Of a DNA stretch of 47,851 bases, positions 29,372-37,817 are shown one piece after another (the stretch's first letter is position 1; every line of letters starts with the position of its first letter). Under the pieces are notes generated by a model. That model had not been told where the DNA came from. It searched no databases and saw only the letters and a program-made list of their open reading frames with translations. The position numbers and the translations under genes were made by a program. The stretch is from a virus. The stretch spans positions 1 through 47,851 of IMG/VR virus record IMGVR_UViG_3300013014_000045, one strand, 5' to 3'.

Positions 29372-31864
29372 TCACTTACACTTCGAATACCCGCACGACT
29401 TGCAGGAGAGACAGCCTTCCTGGTAGACGAGCTCGGGATTGCCACACTCTGGGCACCCCTTTTCTGTTGACTTGGTACCATCCTTGATGTATCCCTTGAG
29501 CACCCGGGCGATCACCCGTGCATATGAAAACATATCACTATTCTTATCCTTTTGCAACTGCTCGACAACATATTGGAGCGGAACCTCATGACGGAGCGCG
29601 AGCGATATCGTGCGCGTAAAGGCTCCCTGCGTAGGATTATCGAAGAGGTTGACAACGTCCTTAAAGACGAGATTCTCGTCGTCCCCAACTGGTACCGTGA
29701 GGTTGTAGGTGGCAACGCCCTCGCGCTTTCCATTCTTCAACATGTTTCCTGACTTGTACTTCTTCGGAATCTCGATGTTCTCAGGAATTCCGCAGAATAC
29801 CTCGTAGGGCTTACCTTCGTTGAGGCCGACAAGGACAAGCCATGATTCGACCGAGTCATTGTTACGGATAGTCGCTCGGTGGATGTCGCATGGAAGGGAC
29901 TTCGGACGCTTCGGAGTGAGACGATCTTCCTCGACTTTCTTCTCCTTCTCCTTCTTGGGCTCATCGGCGGCCACAAGGACACCTGTCCTGCACCCATCCC
30001 GATACACGGTGAAACCCTTGCATCCAGTTGTCCAAGCCTTCAGGTAGACATTGTTGACGGTCTCCTTGGTCGCTGAGTTGGGCAGGTTGCAGGTCTTAGA
30101 GATGGAATGATCGACCCACCTCTGCGCCGCAGCCTGGATATCGACTGACTTCTCCCAGTCGATATCATTGGCTGTTCCGCCCCAGTACGGGGATTCCTGC
30201 GGATCAGATTTTCCGGTAACGTCCATCCACTTCTTGAACCAGTGATGATAGACCGTGTACTCCTGCCACTTGTCGCCCATCGAGTCGGTGTAGTCATGAC
30301 GGGAGGTAAGATCCCCCTGCGTGATCTTGCGACGACGCTTGTATGACAGCATGAACGCAGGCTCGATGCCGGACGTCGTTCGGGTAAGGCACGAGACAGA
30401 CCCGACAGGCGCCGTGGTCGTCAACGCAATGTTTCGACGACCAGTGGTCTTCCAAAGCTTGAGCGTGTCGGCCCCGCAAGCCTTCATAATCCGAGAGAGG
30501 TAAGGATGATCCTTCTCTTTCTCATACGAGAAGACGGGAAATGAGCCGCGCTCCGCAGCTAATTGACAGGACGACATATGGGCACCCATAGCAAGGTGCT
30601 GGTATATTGCCGCAGTGGCCTCAATCGAGAGGTTCGATCCGTATCGGATGTTCAGGGCAGCGAGAGCATCACCGAGACCAGTGATTCCAAGACCCGTTCG
30701 ACGACCATTTTGGCCCGCTGATTTGATCTTACGCCAGAGATCCCACTCGATGCGCTTCACGTGCTCGGGCTGCGGGTCCCTCTCGATCTTCTCAAGAATT
30801 CTGTCGACGCATTCAATCTCAAGATCAACAAGATCGTCCATCAGACGCTGGGCTTTCTTTGTGACCTTGGTAAATCGACCAAAATCGAACCGGGCACCGG
30901 TGGTGAACGGGAAATCCACGAAAGAGGTGAGGTTGACAACCATCAGGCGACAAGAGTCGTAAGGGCTGAGCGCGATCTCACCGCAGGGATTGGTCGAAAT
31001 TGTCTTGTAGCCGATGTCCTGGTAGCAGTCCGGTATGCCGTTCTTGGTGATGGTATCCCAGAAGAGAGCGCCAGGCTCAGCGGAAGACCATGCAGCGTCG
31101 ATGAACTTGTCCCAGATCTGCTTCGCGTTGATGGTCTTCGTGATCTCGGCGTCATCCGGGCTGCTCTCGACGGGCCATCGAAGCGTGAATTCAGAGCTGC
31201 TCTCCACCGCCCGCATGAACTCATTGGTGAAGCGGATCGAGATATTGGCGCCCGTCACCTTCCTCAGGTCACGTTTGATTTCGATGAATGTCTCGATCTC
31301 CGGATGACGACAGTCGATCGTGAGCATGAGCGCGCCGCGTCTCCCGCCCTGGGCAACCTCACGTGTGGAGTTGCTGAATCGTTCCATGAAGACGGCTAGA
31401 CCGTCGGTCGTTCGAGCCGCGTTCGATGTTGGCTGGCCCTTCGGGCGGATGTTGGAGATGTCCATACCAACGCCACCACGTCTCTTCATTATCTGGACCT
31501 GCTCCTGGTCCGAGAAGAGGATGCCACCGTAACTGTCATGCGGTTGATCGATGACAAAGCAGTTGGAAAGGCTCTGCAGCTGATACGGGTTACCGATACC
31601 AGACATCGGCGATCCCTGTGGAACAACGTCCGCAAAGTTCTTTAGAAGATCGTAGATCTCGTCCTCGTCCATCGGATTCGGGTACTTCGATTCGATCCTG
31701 GCAAATTCTCGAGCAAGACGACGATGCATCATGTCGGGATCTGCCTCGAGCAGATTATCGTCAGCATCACGAAGGGCGTACTTCATGAAAACATCCGGAG
31801 CTAGCTCATCATTCTCAAAGTAAGCGCTGGTACGCTCACGAACTTCATTCTTGGTGAAAGACAT
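29372..31864 (-). CDS. nrdJ: Adenosylcobalamin-dependent ribonucleotide reductase (class II)
   Basis: An 830-residue single-chain reductase. Matches to NrdJ: NCFVIDQPHDSYGGI, RRGGVGMDISNIRPKG, the active-site NPCGEIALSPYDSCRL (catalytic Cys and Glu), RTGLGITGLGDALA, TAPVGSVSC, and the C-terminal redox/zinc tail CPECG...CLSCKSCGYSKC. It reduces ribonucleotides to deoxyribonucleotides using coenzyme B12, with no separate radical subunit and no oxygen need. It is coupled to the helicase gene upstream and followed by ClpP. B12 dependence suggests a host that imports or makes cobalamin. Confidence 0.95.
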   Translation of the reverse strand: MSFTKNEVRERTSAYFENDELAPDVFMKYALRDADDNLLEADPDMMHRRLAREFARIESKYPNPMDEDEIYDLLKNFADVVPQGSPMSGIGNPYQLQSLSNCFVIDQPHDSYGGILFSDQEQVQIMKRRGGVGMDISNIRPKGQPTSNAARTTDGLAVFMERFSNSTREVAQGGRRGALMLTIDCRHPEIETFIEIKRDLRKVTGANISIRFTNEFMRAVESSSEFTLRWPVESSPDDAEITKTINAKQIWDKFIDAAWSSAEPGALFWDTITKNGIPDCYQDIGYKTISTNPCGEIALSPYDSCRLMVVNLTSFVDFPFTTGARFDFGRFTKVTKKAQRLMDDLVDLEIECVDRILEKIERDPQPEHVKRIEWDLWRKIKSAGQNGRRTGLGITGLGDALAALNIRYGSNLSIEATAAIYQHLAMGAHMSSCQLAAERGSFPVFSYEKEKDHPYLSRIMKACGADTLKLWKTTGRRNIALTTTAPVGSVSCLTRTTSGIEPAFMLSYKRRRKITQGDLTSRHDYTDSMGDKWQEYTVYHHWFKKWMDVTGKSDPQESPYWGGTANDIDWEKSVDIQAAAQRWVDHSISKTCNLPNSATKETVNNVYLKAWTTGCKGFTVYRDGCRTGVLVAADEPKKEKEKKVEEDRLTPKRPKSLPCDIHRATIRNNDSVESWLVLVGLNEGKPYEVFCGIPENIEIPKKYKSGNMLKNGKREGVATYNLTVPVGDDENLVFKDVVNLFDNPTQGAFTRTISLALRHEVPLQYVVEQLQKDKNSDMFSYARVIARVLKGYIKDGTKSTEKGCPECGNPELVYQEGCLSCKSCGYSKCK

Positions 31865-31873
31865 TGTTTCTCC

Positions 31874-33265
31874 CTACTTGCTTCCTGTCACTTCTTGCCA
31901 CTTTTTACGTAAAAGCTTCTTGGCATCGTTGCTGTCCTGAGACATCGACTCTCGCAGAGTCAGGCTGTTCTCGTCAAGAATCTTAATCCTAGATTGCGAT
32001 GTATCGATGTGAATAGGAAAAAGAATGCCATCTCGACCAGCTCGGTTTTTTGCCACGAAAAGCCGACCTGAGCCGTCAGCTTTTTCGCTCGGCTTTCTCG
32101 AAATTGAGACGACAACGTCGGCGACCATGGCTTTGCCGTACGCTTCGCTCATGTTCTCAAGGCCGACAACCTCGGCGCCGCTTGCCTCACGATTTGCCTG
32201 GGATGCGGTCCAGATTGGAAGGTTGAGTTCCATTGCAAGGTTGCGGAGCTCCTCGTAAACAAGCTTCAGCTCGTGACGAAGGGAGTCGAACGTTCTCGAT
32301 GATCGCATGATGTCAGCGTAGTCGATGATGATGAGACTTGGGACAAACCCTTTCAGACTCAGCTTTTCGATATGATTTCTAAGCATCTGGACAGTCGCTG
32401 CGCCGGTCGGGTATTCCTTGATTATCAGACGCCCGAGATCCATCGTCTCATAGTTCTTCAGGATCTCTTCCTTCATGTCGGGAACATCGTTCGATGGGAC
32501 CCCGCAAAGGTTCGAGTCGTATCGCAGACCGACCGCTGTCTCGGTGAGCTCGAATGTGTAATGGACAACATTCTTACCCATCTTGAGCGCGTGGGCTCCC
32601 ATCGCTGTTAACCAGTGACTCTTTCCAACACCTGTCGGTGCTACGACGACCCCGAGCTCGCCGCGACCTAACCCTCCGCGAAGGATATCCTTACCATCAA
32701 GAACCTCGAGACCCGTCGGGCATGGGTTACGATTGATCTTTACGAACCGCGCCTCAGCATCCTCGAAGAAATCATGACCCGTAGTGTTCGCCATGCCAAC
32801 GGATACCGCCTTCTTCATGATGTCAACAACGGACTCGAACTTGTCGGTCGCGACCATCTCGACTGCCTTCTCGAGAGCCTCACGGAAAGCCTGCCGCTTG
32901 CAGAAATCAAGAGACTTCTCCTTCACGTAACCCATATCGCCCGGGTCAGGGTTCGCTCGCATGCGATGAAGGAAATCGATGATCTGGTCCTTCAGGATAG
33001 CATCAGGACCCTGCTGCAGGTCCTCCTTGATGATCGACACCAGGAGCTGCATCGTCGGGAAGCACTTGAACTTCTCGAAATGCTTGAAGTAGCGGTCCGT
33101 CAGAAACGCGAGGTACTTCAAGTCGAAGTAATCGGGCTTCATCACCTCGACCATCTGGGCTGCCCAGGCGTGGTCTGTCAGTAGACTTTGGAAGATTTTT
33201 TCCTGGAACTGCTTCCCATATTGGCGAAACAGGGCCTCACCGGCGTTAATCTCGTTTGAGAGCAT
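31874..33265 (-). CDS. Replicative DNA helicase (DnaB/T4 gp41-like)
   Basis: A 463-residue RecA-fold hexameric helicase. An N-terminal helical domain (residues 1-160) is followed by Walker A APTGVGKS (209-216), H1a-like NVVHYTFELTETAVGLRYDS, Walker B LIIIDYADIM, and the H3 Gln region IWTASQANREA. H4-type RLFVAKNRAGRDG contains the arginine finger area. It unwinds DNA at the fork. AAGGACACTC is the SD, and the gene sits between the FEN nuclease and the ribonucleotide reductase in a tight operon. No separate primase gene is visible in the window. Confidence 0.95.
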   Translation of the reverse strand: MLSNEINAGEALFRQYGKQFQEKIFQSLLTDHAWAAQMVEVMKPDYFDLKYLAFLTDRYFKHFEKFKCFPTMQLLVSIIKEDLQQGPDAILKDQIIDFLHRMRANPDPGDMGYVKEKSLDFCKRQAFREALEKAVEMVATDKFESVVDIMKKAVSVGMANTTGHDFFEDAEARFVKINRNPCPTGLEVLDGKDILRGGLGRGELGVVVAPTGVGKSHWLTAMGAHALKMGKNVVHYTFELTETAVGLRYDSNLCGVPSNDVPDMKEEILKNYETMDLGRLIIKEYPTGAATVQMLRNHIEKLSLKGFVPSLIIIDYADIMRSSRTFDSLRHELKLVYEELRNLAMELNLPIWTASQANREASGAEVVGLENMSEAYGKAMVADVVVSISRKPSEKADGSGRLFVAKNRAGRDGILFPIHIDTSQSRIKILDENSLTLRESMSQDSNDAKKLLRKKWQEVTGSK

Positions 33266-33273
33266 GAGTGTCC

Positions 33274-34236
33274 TTAAGTATGAAGAAGATGACTTGTCAG
33301 TTGAAAGAAAGCGCGCTCTCGATCGAAATTGTTGATTCCGGACCTGACGAGCAGCCTGAGATACTCCATCTTATTGGCTTCTGGCTTGAATGATTCGAGT
33401 CCGGAGTCAATTTTTCCAACCTGGTTTCCTGAAAGAGAGGAGACGTCAAGGTTCATCAGCTGCCAATTGAGACGAGCTTCAGCGGCTCCGTTGACTATGC
33501 TTCGGAACAACTGCGGTCCCTTCGGAGTGGCTCGTTCAGCAGCCATGTTGACAATGTCATCCGGGCCCAGCAAAGCCTCTCCAGCGACCTCCGGGAAGCG
33601 CTTAGCCATGGTCTTCCAGCCGGCGCCGTCGATACCTGGAATGCCGTCCGCGCCGTCACCCACGAAGCATCGGGTTGAGACAAAATTCCTGGCTGTGCAT
33701 CCAAATCGAGCCAGAATGTCGGGCTCATTGACGAATGACTTCGAGGTCGGGCTCCAGACTCTCACGCGGTCATCGAGAAGCTGGTAGTAATCCTTGTCAG
33801 ACGACATAATGACGCAAGGATCGTCCTTCAGACGATAACGAGCAACGTAAGCGATGACATCGTCAGCCTCGCAATCGGTCACATAGCTCTGCTGGACAGG
33901 AAGAAGCTTTAGAATCTGCACAAGGGTTGCGACCTGCCAATTTCTGTTACCCACCGTGTCAGGAATATCTCCCTCGTAATAGCGATTGAGCTTCTGGGGC
34001 TTCCTCTTTGTCTTGTAATCGGCAAAGAGAGCCCGTCGTCTGGGAGAACCGCCACCTTCCCAGACGACAATGACGCGTCGTGGGCTCAGAAGCTCGCATT
34101 TCTGACCTAGCTCGTTCAGAAAACCCACGATCCCGCCGACAGCCTGCCCATTGGCGCCTAATGTCGGATTTGCGCAGAAATTTCGCGTAAAACAGTTCAG
34201 CCCGTCCACCAGGAGAGTAGGTCTTCCACCGAGCAT
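33274..34236 (-). CDS. 5'-3' exonuclease/FEN (T4 RNase H-like)
   Basis: A 320-residue nuclease. FEN/PIN motifs in order: LLVDGLNCFTRNF (metal Asp), RRVIVVWEGGGSPRRRALFADYK (helical arch start), VTDCEADDVIAYVA, IMSSDKDYYQLL, and VGDGADGIPGIDGAGWKTM, the helix-two-turn-helix with metal Asp residues. It removes RNA primers and flaps from lagging strands. The gene overlaps the recombinase stop as TAATG, with GGAGGCC as SD. Length is normal for T4 RNase H relatives. Confidence 0.93.
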   Translation of the reverse strand: MLGGRPTLLVDGLNCFTRNFCANPTLGANGQAVGGIVGFLNELGQKCELLSPRRVIVVWEGGGSPRRRALFADYKTKRKPQKLNRYYEGDIPDTVGNRNWQVATLVQILKLLPVQQSYVTDCEADDVIAYVARYRLKDDPCVIMSSDKDYYQLLDDRVRVWSPTSKSFVNEPDILARFGCTARNFVSTRCFVGDGADGIPGIDGAGWKTMAKRFPEVAGEALLGPDDIVNMAAERATPKGPQLFRSIVNGAAEARLNWQLMNLDVSSLSGNQVGKIDSGLESFKPEANKMEYLRLLVRSGINNFDRERAFFQLTSHLLHT

Positions 34237-35435
34237 TAGGCCTCCGGATCGATGTCGGCGCCGATCATCTGGTCCTTGAGAGCTCTCATCTCCTCGTAGG
34301 ACTCAGGGTCGATGTCAAGGTCATTCGCGCTCACGGTGGTACGGATGAGAGCTTTCTCCAGGAGCCCGTCGATCCATGGTTTGTACTGGGGATCCTTCCA
34401 CAGGTCACCGAAATCAGCCTTGTAGAACTTCTTCTCGAGGATATTCTCGTTCCTCTCGTTCGTCACCTTGATCGTCTTCCACGCGCTGGTGCCCTCGACC
34501 GAAACCTGATGGTCGTTAATCATGTCGGGACCATGTTCACGAAGAACGTCAAAGACTTCCTCATGTTCCTCGATGCCCTTGCCGAAGATGATCCTGAACT
34601 CGACCTTTCGGAAGGGCGGAGCGACCTTGTTCTTGATCGTTTTTGCCCAGACGTTAATACCGATCGCCTCGCCCTGCTTATTCTCGATATGAGAGCCGGC
34701 TCCGAGCTTGAGGCGGACCGATGCGTGGAACGGGATCGCCATACCACCGGGGGTCGTCGTGGGGTCACCATGCATCACGCCGATCTTCGTGCGGATCTGG
34801 TTGAGGATGACGAAGAGCACGTTCTGGTCGCCGATGACTCCGGTGATCTTTCGCATGCCCTTCGAGATTGCACGAGCCTGGAGACCGATGGTATCCTTGT
34901 CGTAGGCACCCTCAAGCTCAGCTTTCGGAGACGACGCCGCCACCGAATCCCAGATGATCGTGATCGGAACGTCCTTTGCCATCGCTTTCGCTCTCAGGAT
35001 CGTCTTCTCAGCGATATCAAGCACCTCCTCGGTGCAGTGAGTATCAACATAGACAAACCGCTTGCTCACATCAACGCCCAATGCAGCCAAGTTCTCAACA
35101 GATGTGCCATTCTCGGTATCAATGTAGACCACGATTCCGCCCATTGACTGGGTCGAACGGGCTATCTGCGTCGCGATGTGGCTCTTTCCGATAGACGGGG
35201 GTCCGAAGATCTCAACGATACGACCCTCAGGTAGGCCACCCTTCGCTCGATTCGACACGACGAGATCGAGCTGCTTGGATCCGCTTGAGATCCAGCGCTT
35301 CACGTGGGTCGGGGAGGTGTCTACCGCCAGGTTGTAAGCGATGCGGGATCCGTGATCCTTGTTGAGGGAAGAGATAAGTTCACTGGTAAAATCATCAGCT
35401 GCGGTCTTCGCAGCTGTGGTGTCCTTCTTTGCCAT
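34236..35435 (-). CDS. RecA/UvsX-type recombinase
   Basis: A 399-residue recombinase. Walker A GPPSIGKS is at residues 78-85, followed by VYIDTENGTSVENLAALGVD, Walker B ITIIWDSVAASSPKAELEG, and the L1/L2 region FVILNQIRTKIGVMHGDPTTTPGG, all closer to bacterial RecA than to T4 UvsX. The C-terminal domain ends in an acidic tail (DQMIGADIDPEA), as in RecA. It forms filaments on single-stranded DNA for recombination-dependent replication and repair. The SD AAGGAGTAAAA is strong. A hairpin terminator (35481-35511) lies between it and the SSB gene. Confidence 0.95.
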   Translation of the reverse strand: MAKKDTTAAKTAADDFTSELISSLNKDHGSRIAYNLAVDTSPTHVKRWISSGSKQLDLVVSNRAKGGLPEGRIVEIFGPPSIGKSHIATQIARSTQSMGGIVVYIDTENGTSVENLAALGVDVSKRFVYVDTHCTEEVLDIAEKTILRAKAMAKDVPITIIWDSVAASSPKAELEGAYDKDTIGLQARAISKGMRKITGVIGDQNVLFVILNQIRTKIGVMHGDPTTTPGGMAIPFHASVRLKLGAGSHIENKQGEAIGINVWAKTIKNKVAPPFRKVEFRIIFGKGIEEHEEVFDVLREHGPDMINDHQVSVEGTSAWKTIKVTNERNENILEKKFYKADFGDLWKDPQYKPWIDGLLEKALIRTTVSANDLDIDPESYEEMRALKDQMIGADIDPEA

Positions 35436-35480
35436 TTTTACTCCTTCGATATTCTAATTTCGAGCAGCTGAATGTGCAAA

Positions 35481-35511
35481 GGGCGAGGAAGTTTGCTCAA
35501 CTTCCTCGCCC
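35481..35511 (-). terminator. Hairpin terminator between SSB and recombinase
   Basis: A perfect 12-bp stem (GGGCGAGGAAGT and ACTTCCTCGCCC) with a 7-nt loop, 21 bases after the SSB stop. On the minus strand only TTT follows the stem, so read-through into the recombinase gene is likely. It would give excess SSB mRNA. Confidence 0.75.
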
Positions 35512-35531
35512 CCTGCTATCCGATCATCGTA

Positions 35532-36368
35532 TCAGAAACCGCTGTCCTCAAGATCAGCGAAAGCATCGTCGAGATCACGGGCAGCAGCCTTGGGGCCTGC
35601 TCCGGTCTTCTTGCTCGTCTTCGGAAGATCATCATCGAAAGCAGCGAGCTTGTTGTCAGTCTCGGTGCGAGGCGCAGGACCACCGCGGGAGGTACCGGTA
35701 TCGGTCGAGGTGTTACCGCCGTTGATCCAGTCGTTCACGATCTTCTCGATCTCATCGTAGGACTTGAGGTTGACCGCCTCATCGACCTCCGGGATCGAAT
35801 CAAGCCACTTCTTCGACTGGGCGGAATCACGGCTGAGGGGCTCCACCTTGGCTCGCGGGGAGATCTTGGTATCAGCGAACTGCTTACCGGGAAGCTTCGA
35901 GACCGAAACACGGATGTCGCGGCCCTCGAGCGGATCAGTGACGTCGCCGTAGTCCTCATCGAGCATGAGATTCAGGATGTCCTGGTAGACCATCTTACCG
36001 AAGGACCAGATACGAACACCCTTGTCCTCCTCACCACGAACGATGACCGGAGCGAAGGTACGCATCTTCGGAGCAACCTTCTTCGCAAGCTCACGGCTCG
36101 TGTCGCTGCCCTCGTCGTAGAGCTTGCTGCGAAGCTCCTTGATCGGATCGGCCTTGCCAAACTGGAAGGGAGCGAGGATGCCCGGGCTGTTGCCAACGCC
36201 GTAGTAGTACCAGCGATCCTTGAATGGCTGACCATCGTTGTTCTGGAATGCCAGGAGTCGAACCGTGTACTCCTTGCCCTCCTCGGGCTTCCACTGCTGG
36301 TCACGCTTGTTGTTCTTACCGGAGAGTTCGCCGAGCTTGCGGCGGATTGCGTCGAGGTCGATTGCCAT
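35532..36368 (-). CDS. Single-stranded DNA-binding protein (T4 gp32-like)
   Basis: A 278-residue protein with gp32 organisation: a basic N-terminal segment (RRKLGELSGKNNKRDQ) for cooperativity, an OB-fold core with aromatic strands (YTVRLLAFQNNDGQPF, RWYYYGVG), and an acidic flexible tail ending DDAFADLEDSGF that contacts replication partners. The Cys/His zinc site of T4 gp32 is not seen. It coats single-stranded DNA. It has a 138-nt leader with a hairpin (36406-36444), a weak SD, and a terminator after it, which suggests separate expression control as in T4. Confidence 0.88.
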   Translation of the reverse strand: MAIDLDAIRRKLGELSGKNNKRDQQWKPEEGKEYTVRLLAFQNNDGQPFKDRWYYYGVGNSPGILAPFQFGKADPIKELRSKLYDEGSDTSRELAKKVAPKMRTFAPVIVRGEEDKGVRIWSFGKMVYQDILNLMLDEDYGDVTDPLEGRDIRVSVSKLPGKQFADTKISPRAKVEPLSRDSAQSKKWLDSIPEVDEAVNLKSYDEIEKIVNDWINGGNTSTDTGTSRGGPAPRTETDNKLAAFDDDLPKTSKKTGAGPKAAARDLDDAFADLEDSGF

Positions 36369-36405
36369 GATAGTTTGTATGTCCTTGAATGATTGATTGT
36401 TGTTG

Positions 36406-36444
36406 AACGGAGAGTTTCGGCTTTCGCTTCCCCTCTCCGGAGTT
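36406..36444 (-). promoter_or_regulatory. Hairpin in the SSB leader
   Basis: AACGGAGAG pairs with CTCTCCGGAGTT (7-bp core CGGAGAG/CTCTCCG plus AAC/GTT around a two-base bulge) with an 18-nt loop, about 40-75 bases before the SSB ATG. T4 gp32 controls its own mRNA through a structured leader; a similar role here is inference. Confidence 0.45.
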
Positions 36445-36506
36445 ACCCGATGCCCCGCCTTTCGAGCCAGAACATAGGGAGATTGTATGATGCAGGTTGG
36501 TTATTT

Positions 36507-36761
36507 TCAGCGCTTCTTGCGCTTTTTCGGAATTCCGCCGAAAGCGCGCTGGGTCACGTTGACGATATTACGACGGGGACCAGGGGGTCGAGCCCCGAGC
36601 GGTCCCGTGTAGCCAGCGATGTTGGCAGTCGTATTACCGGCACCAGCACCGACGGAGAACTCATCGAGCTCTTCCTCGTCCATGCAGCTGCCCTCTTCCA
36701 TCTCACAAGACATTTCATCGAGAGCTTCAATGATCATGAGGCGGAGTTCTTTTCTGTCCAT
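36507..36761 (-). CDS. Small protein of unknown function with acidic helix and basic tail
   Basis: An 84-residue protein. An N-terminal amphipathic helix (MDRKELRLMIIEALDEM) resembles the shared terminal motif of the virion-type proteins. It is followed by an acidic stretch with three Cys/Met clusters (CEMEEGSCMDEEELDE), a Gly/Asn-rich middle, and a Pro/Arg-rich end with IPKKRKKR. There is no known family. SD GGAATAA. It could be a small virion or DNA-associated protein. Confidence 0.65.
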   Translation of the reverse strand: MDRKELRLMIIEALDEMSCEMEEGSCMDEEELDEFSVGAGAGNTTANIAGYTGPLGARPPGPRRNIVNVTQRAFGGIPKKRKKR

Positions 36762-36769
36762 GGTCTTAA

Positions 36770-37357
36770 TTATTCCGCTCCAACCTTTCTGACGAGGATA
36801 TCTCGCGCGGTGCGTAGGAGAACGGTGAGCGTGGGCTCAGCAGTAGGAGCCAGGCGGCTCTCGACCCAGTCAGGGGGTCGACTCGGTCCTCGGATCGCCA
36901 TGAATTCCTCCTCGGTGAGCTTCACGCCATAATGGTTCAGGAGAAATAAGGAACGCTCAGGAATCGTCATCCGGCAGAGGCGCTCATTGGGCTTGTAGAA
37001 AGCTCCAAGCTTCTCGCGGCGCCAGCTCTCCTCCTCAGGAACGAAGTAGGGCTCTTCCAGGCTGCCGACCTTCCCGATCTCATGGAAGAGGCCGACCAAC
37101 AGGATCGATTCCGTCGTGGCCCCCATACCGAAGCCGTCGTTGAGCTTCTTCATTCCCTTCGCGACGGTGATCGCCTGCTGGATGAGACCACCTGGCTCGC
37201 AACCCGGGCTATCATTCCGAGGCTCAGCTGGACACATCAGGATCCTCTCGCTGAGATCCTCGATCATTCGATTGATCCCGTCACCGTGATCGGTGATCTT
37301 CTCAGCCAGCTTTGCGTAGGAGGTCCAGAGTTCGGTAAGTTCGCGTTCGTTCATCAT
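36770..37357 (-). CDS. HD-domain-like protein with degraded metal site
   Basis: A 195-residue protein whose layout follows a phage HD-domain family: PGGLIQQAITVAK (usually GGLIQHS), ESILLVGLFHEIGKVG (usually LLHDLGK), FVPEEESWRREKLGAFYKPN, ERSLFLLNHYGVKLTEEEFMAIRG. The metal ligands are altered: the first His is Gln, HD is HE, and the late His after AIR is Gly. Catalysis is therefore doubtful; a binding or regulatory role is possible. It lies between small proteins near the SSB gene and starts at ATG 37357 or the next ATG. Confidence 0.72.
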   Translation of the reverse strand: MMNERELTELWTSYAKLAEKITDHGDGINRMIEDLSERILMCPAEPRNDSPGCEPGGLIQQAITVAKGMKKLNDGFGMGATTESILLVGLFHEIGKVGSLEEPYFVPEEESWRREKLGAFYKPNERLCRMTIPERSLFLLNHYGVKLTEEEFMAIRGPSRPPDWVESRLAPTAEPTLTVLLRTARDILVRKVGAE

Positions 37358-37388
37358 GAATACAATCTAAAGATGAACGAGAGTATTT

Positions 37389-37817
37389 TCAACCGACGAG
37401 CATCTTCACGATAACTTTGTTTCCTGAGCGCTCGACGAAGGTTCTGCCGGGAAGAGCGATCCGATTCATGATCTCAGCTGCAGCGAGGGTATCACGGACG
37501 AAGTACTCACCCATCAGACCCTGACGGTACTCAAGTAGATCCCGTGACATTGGGAGGATGATGTAGTACTCACCCCCTGAGGTCTTCATGCTGATATCAT
37601 CGAAGAGACCATCGAGCGCGCGTGATTCGATGGCGCTCTCAAGGACCTCGTAGGCTTCCTTGTGGAAATCCTCCCCCTTGCCGTAGTAGGAGCTGAGACC
37701 CAACCCACCGATCAGGCTCGCTGTGTCGGAAGCAACCTTACCTGAGGCGCGGCTCGAGAGCTTGGCCTCGCCGAACTTTGGGTGCTTAGACTGAAATTTC
37801 CTTCTGAGCGTGCTCAC
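37389..37817 (-). CDS. Protein of unknown function downstream of the family-A polymerase
   Basis: A 142-residue protein. It starts at GTG 37817 immediately after the polymerase TGA, with GGAGGG as SD, so it is coupled to the polymerase. The basic N-terminus (RRKFQSKHPKFGEAKL) is followed by Ser/Gly-rich sequence, a helix (FHKEAYEVLESAIESRAL) and a strand-rich C-terminus (EYYIILPMS, GNKVIVKMLVG). There is no known family. Confidence 0.68.
   Translation of the reverse strand: MSTLRRKFQSKHPKFGEAKLSSRASGKVASDTASLIGGLGLSSYYGKGEDFHKEAYEVLESAIESRALDGLFDDISMKTSGGEYYIILPMSRDLLEYRQGLMGEYFVRDTLAAAEIMNRIALPGRTFVERSGNKVIVKMLVG

Noticed and set aside
28720-29481. Longer ClpP-like frame starting at 29481
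   Set aside because: The extra 53 codons overlap the zinc tail of the ribonucleotide reductase; ATG 29322 has an SD and gives a normal ClpP N-terminus.
35472-36392. 306-codon plus-strand open frame opposite the SSB gene
   Set aside because: It is the mirror of the gp32-like gene; no SD, no family resemblance, and no other plus-strand gene exists in the window.
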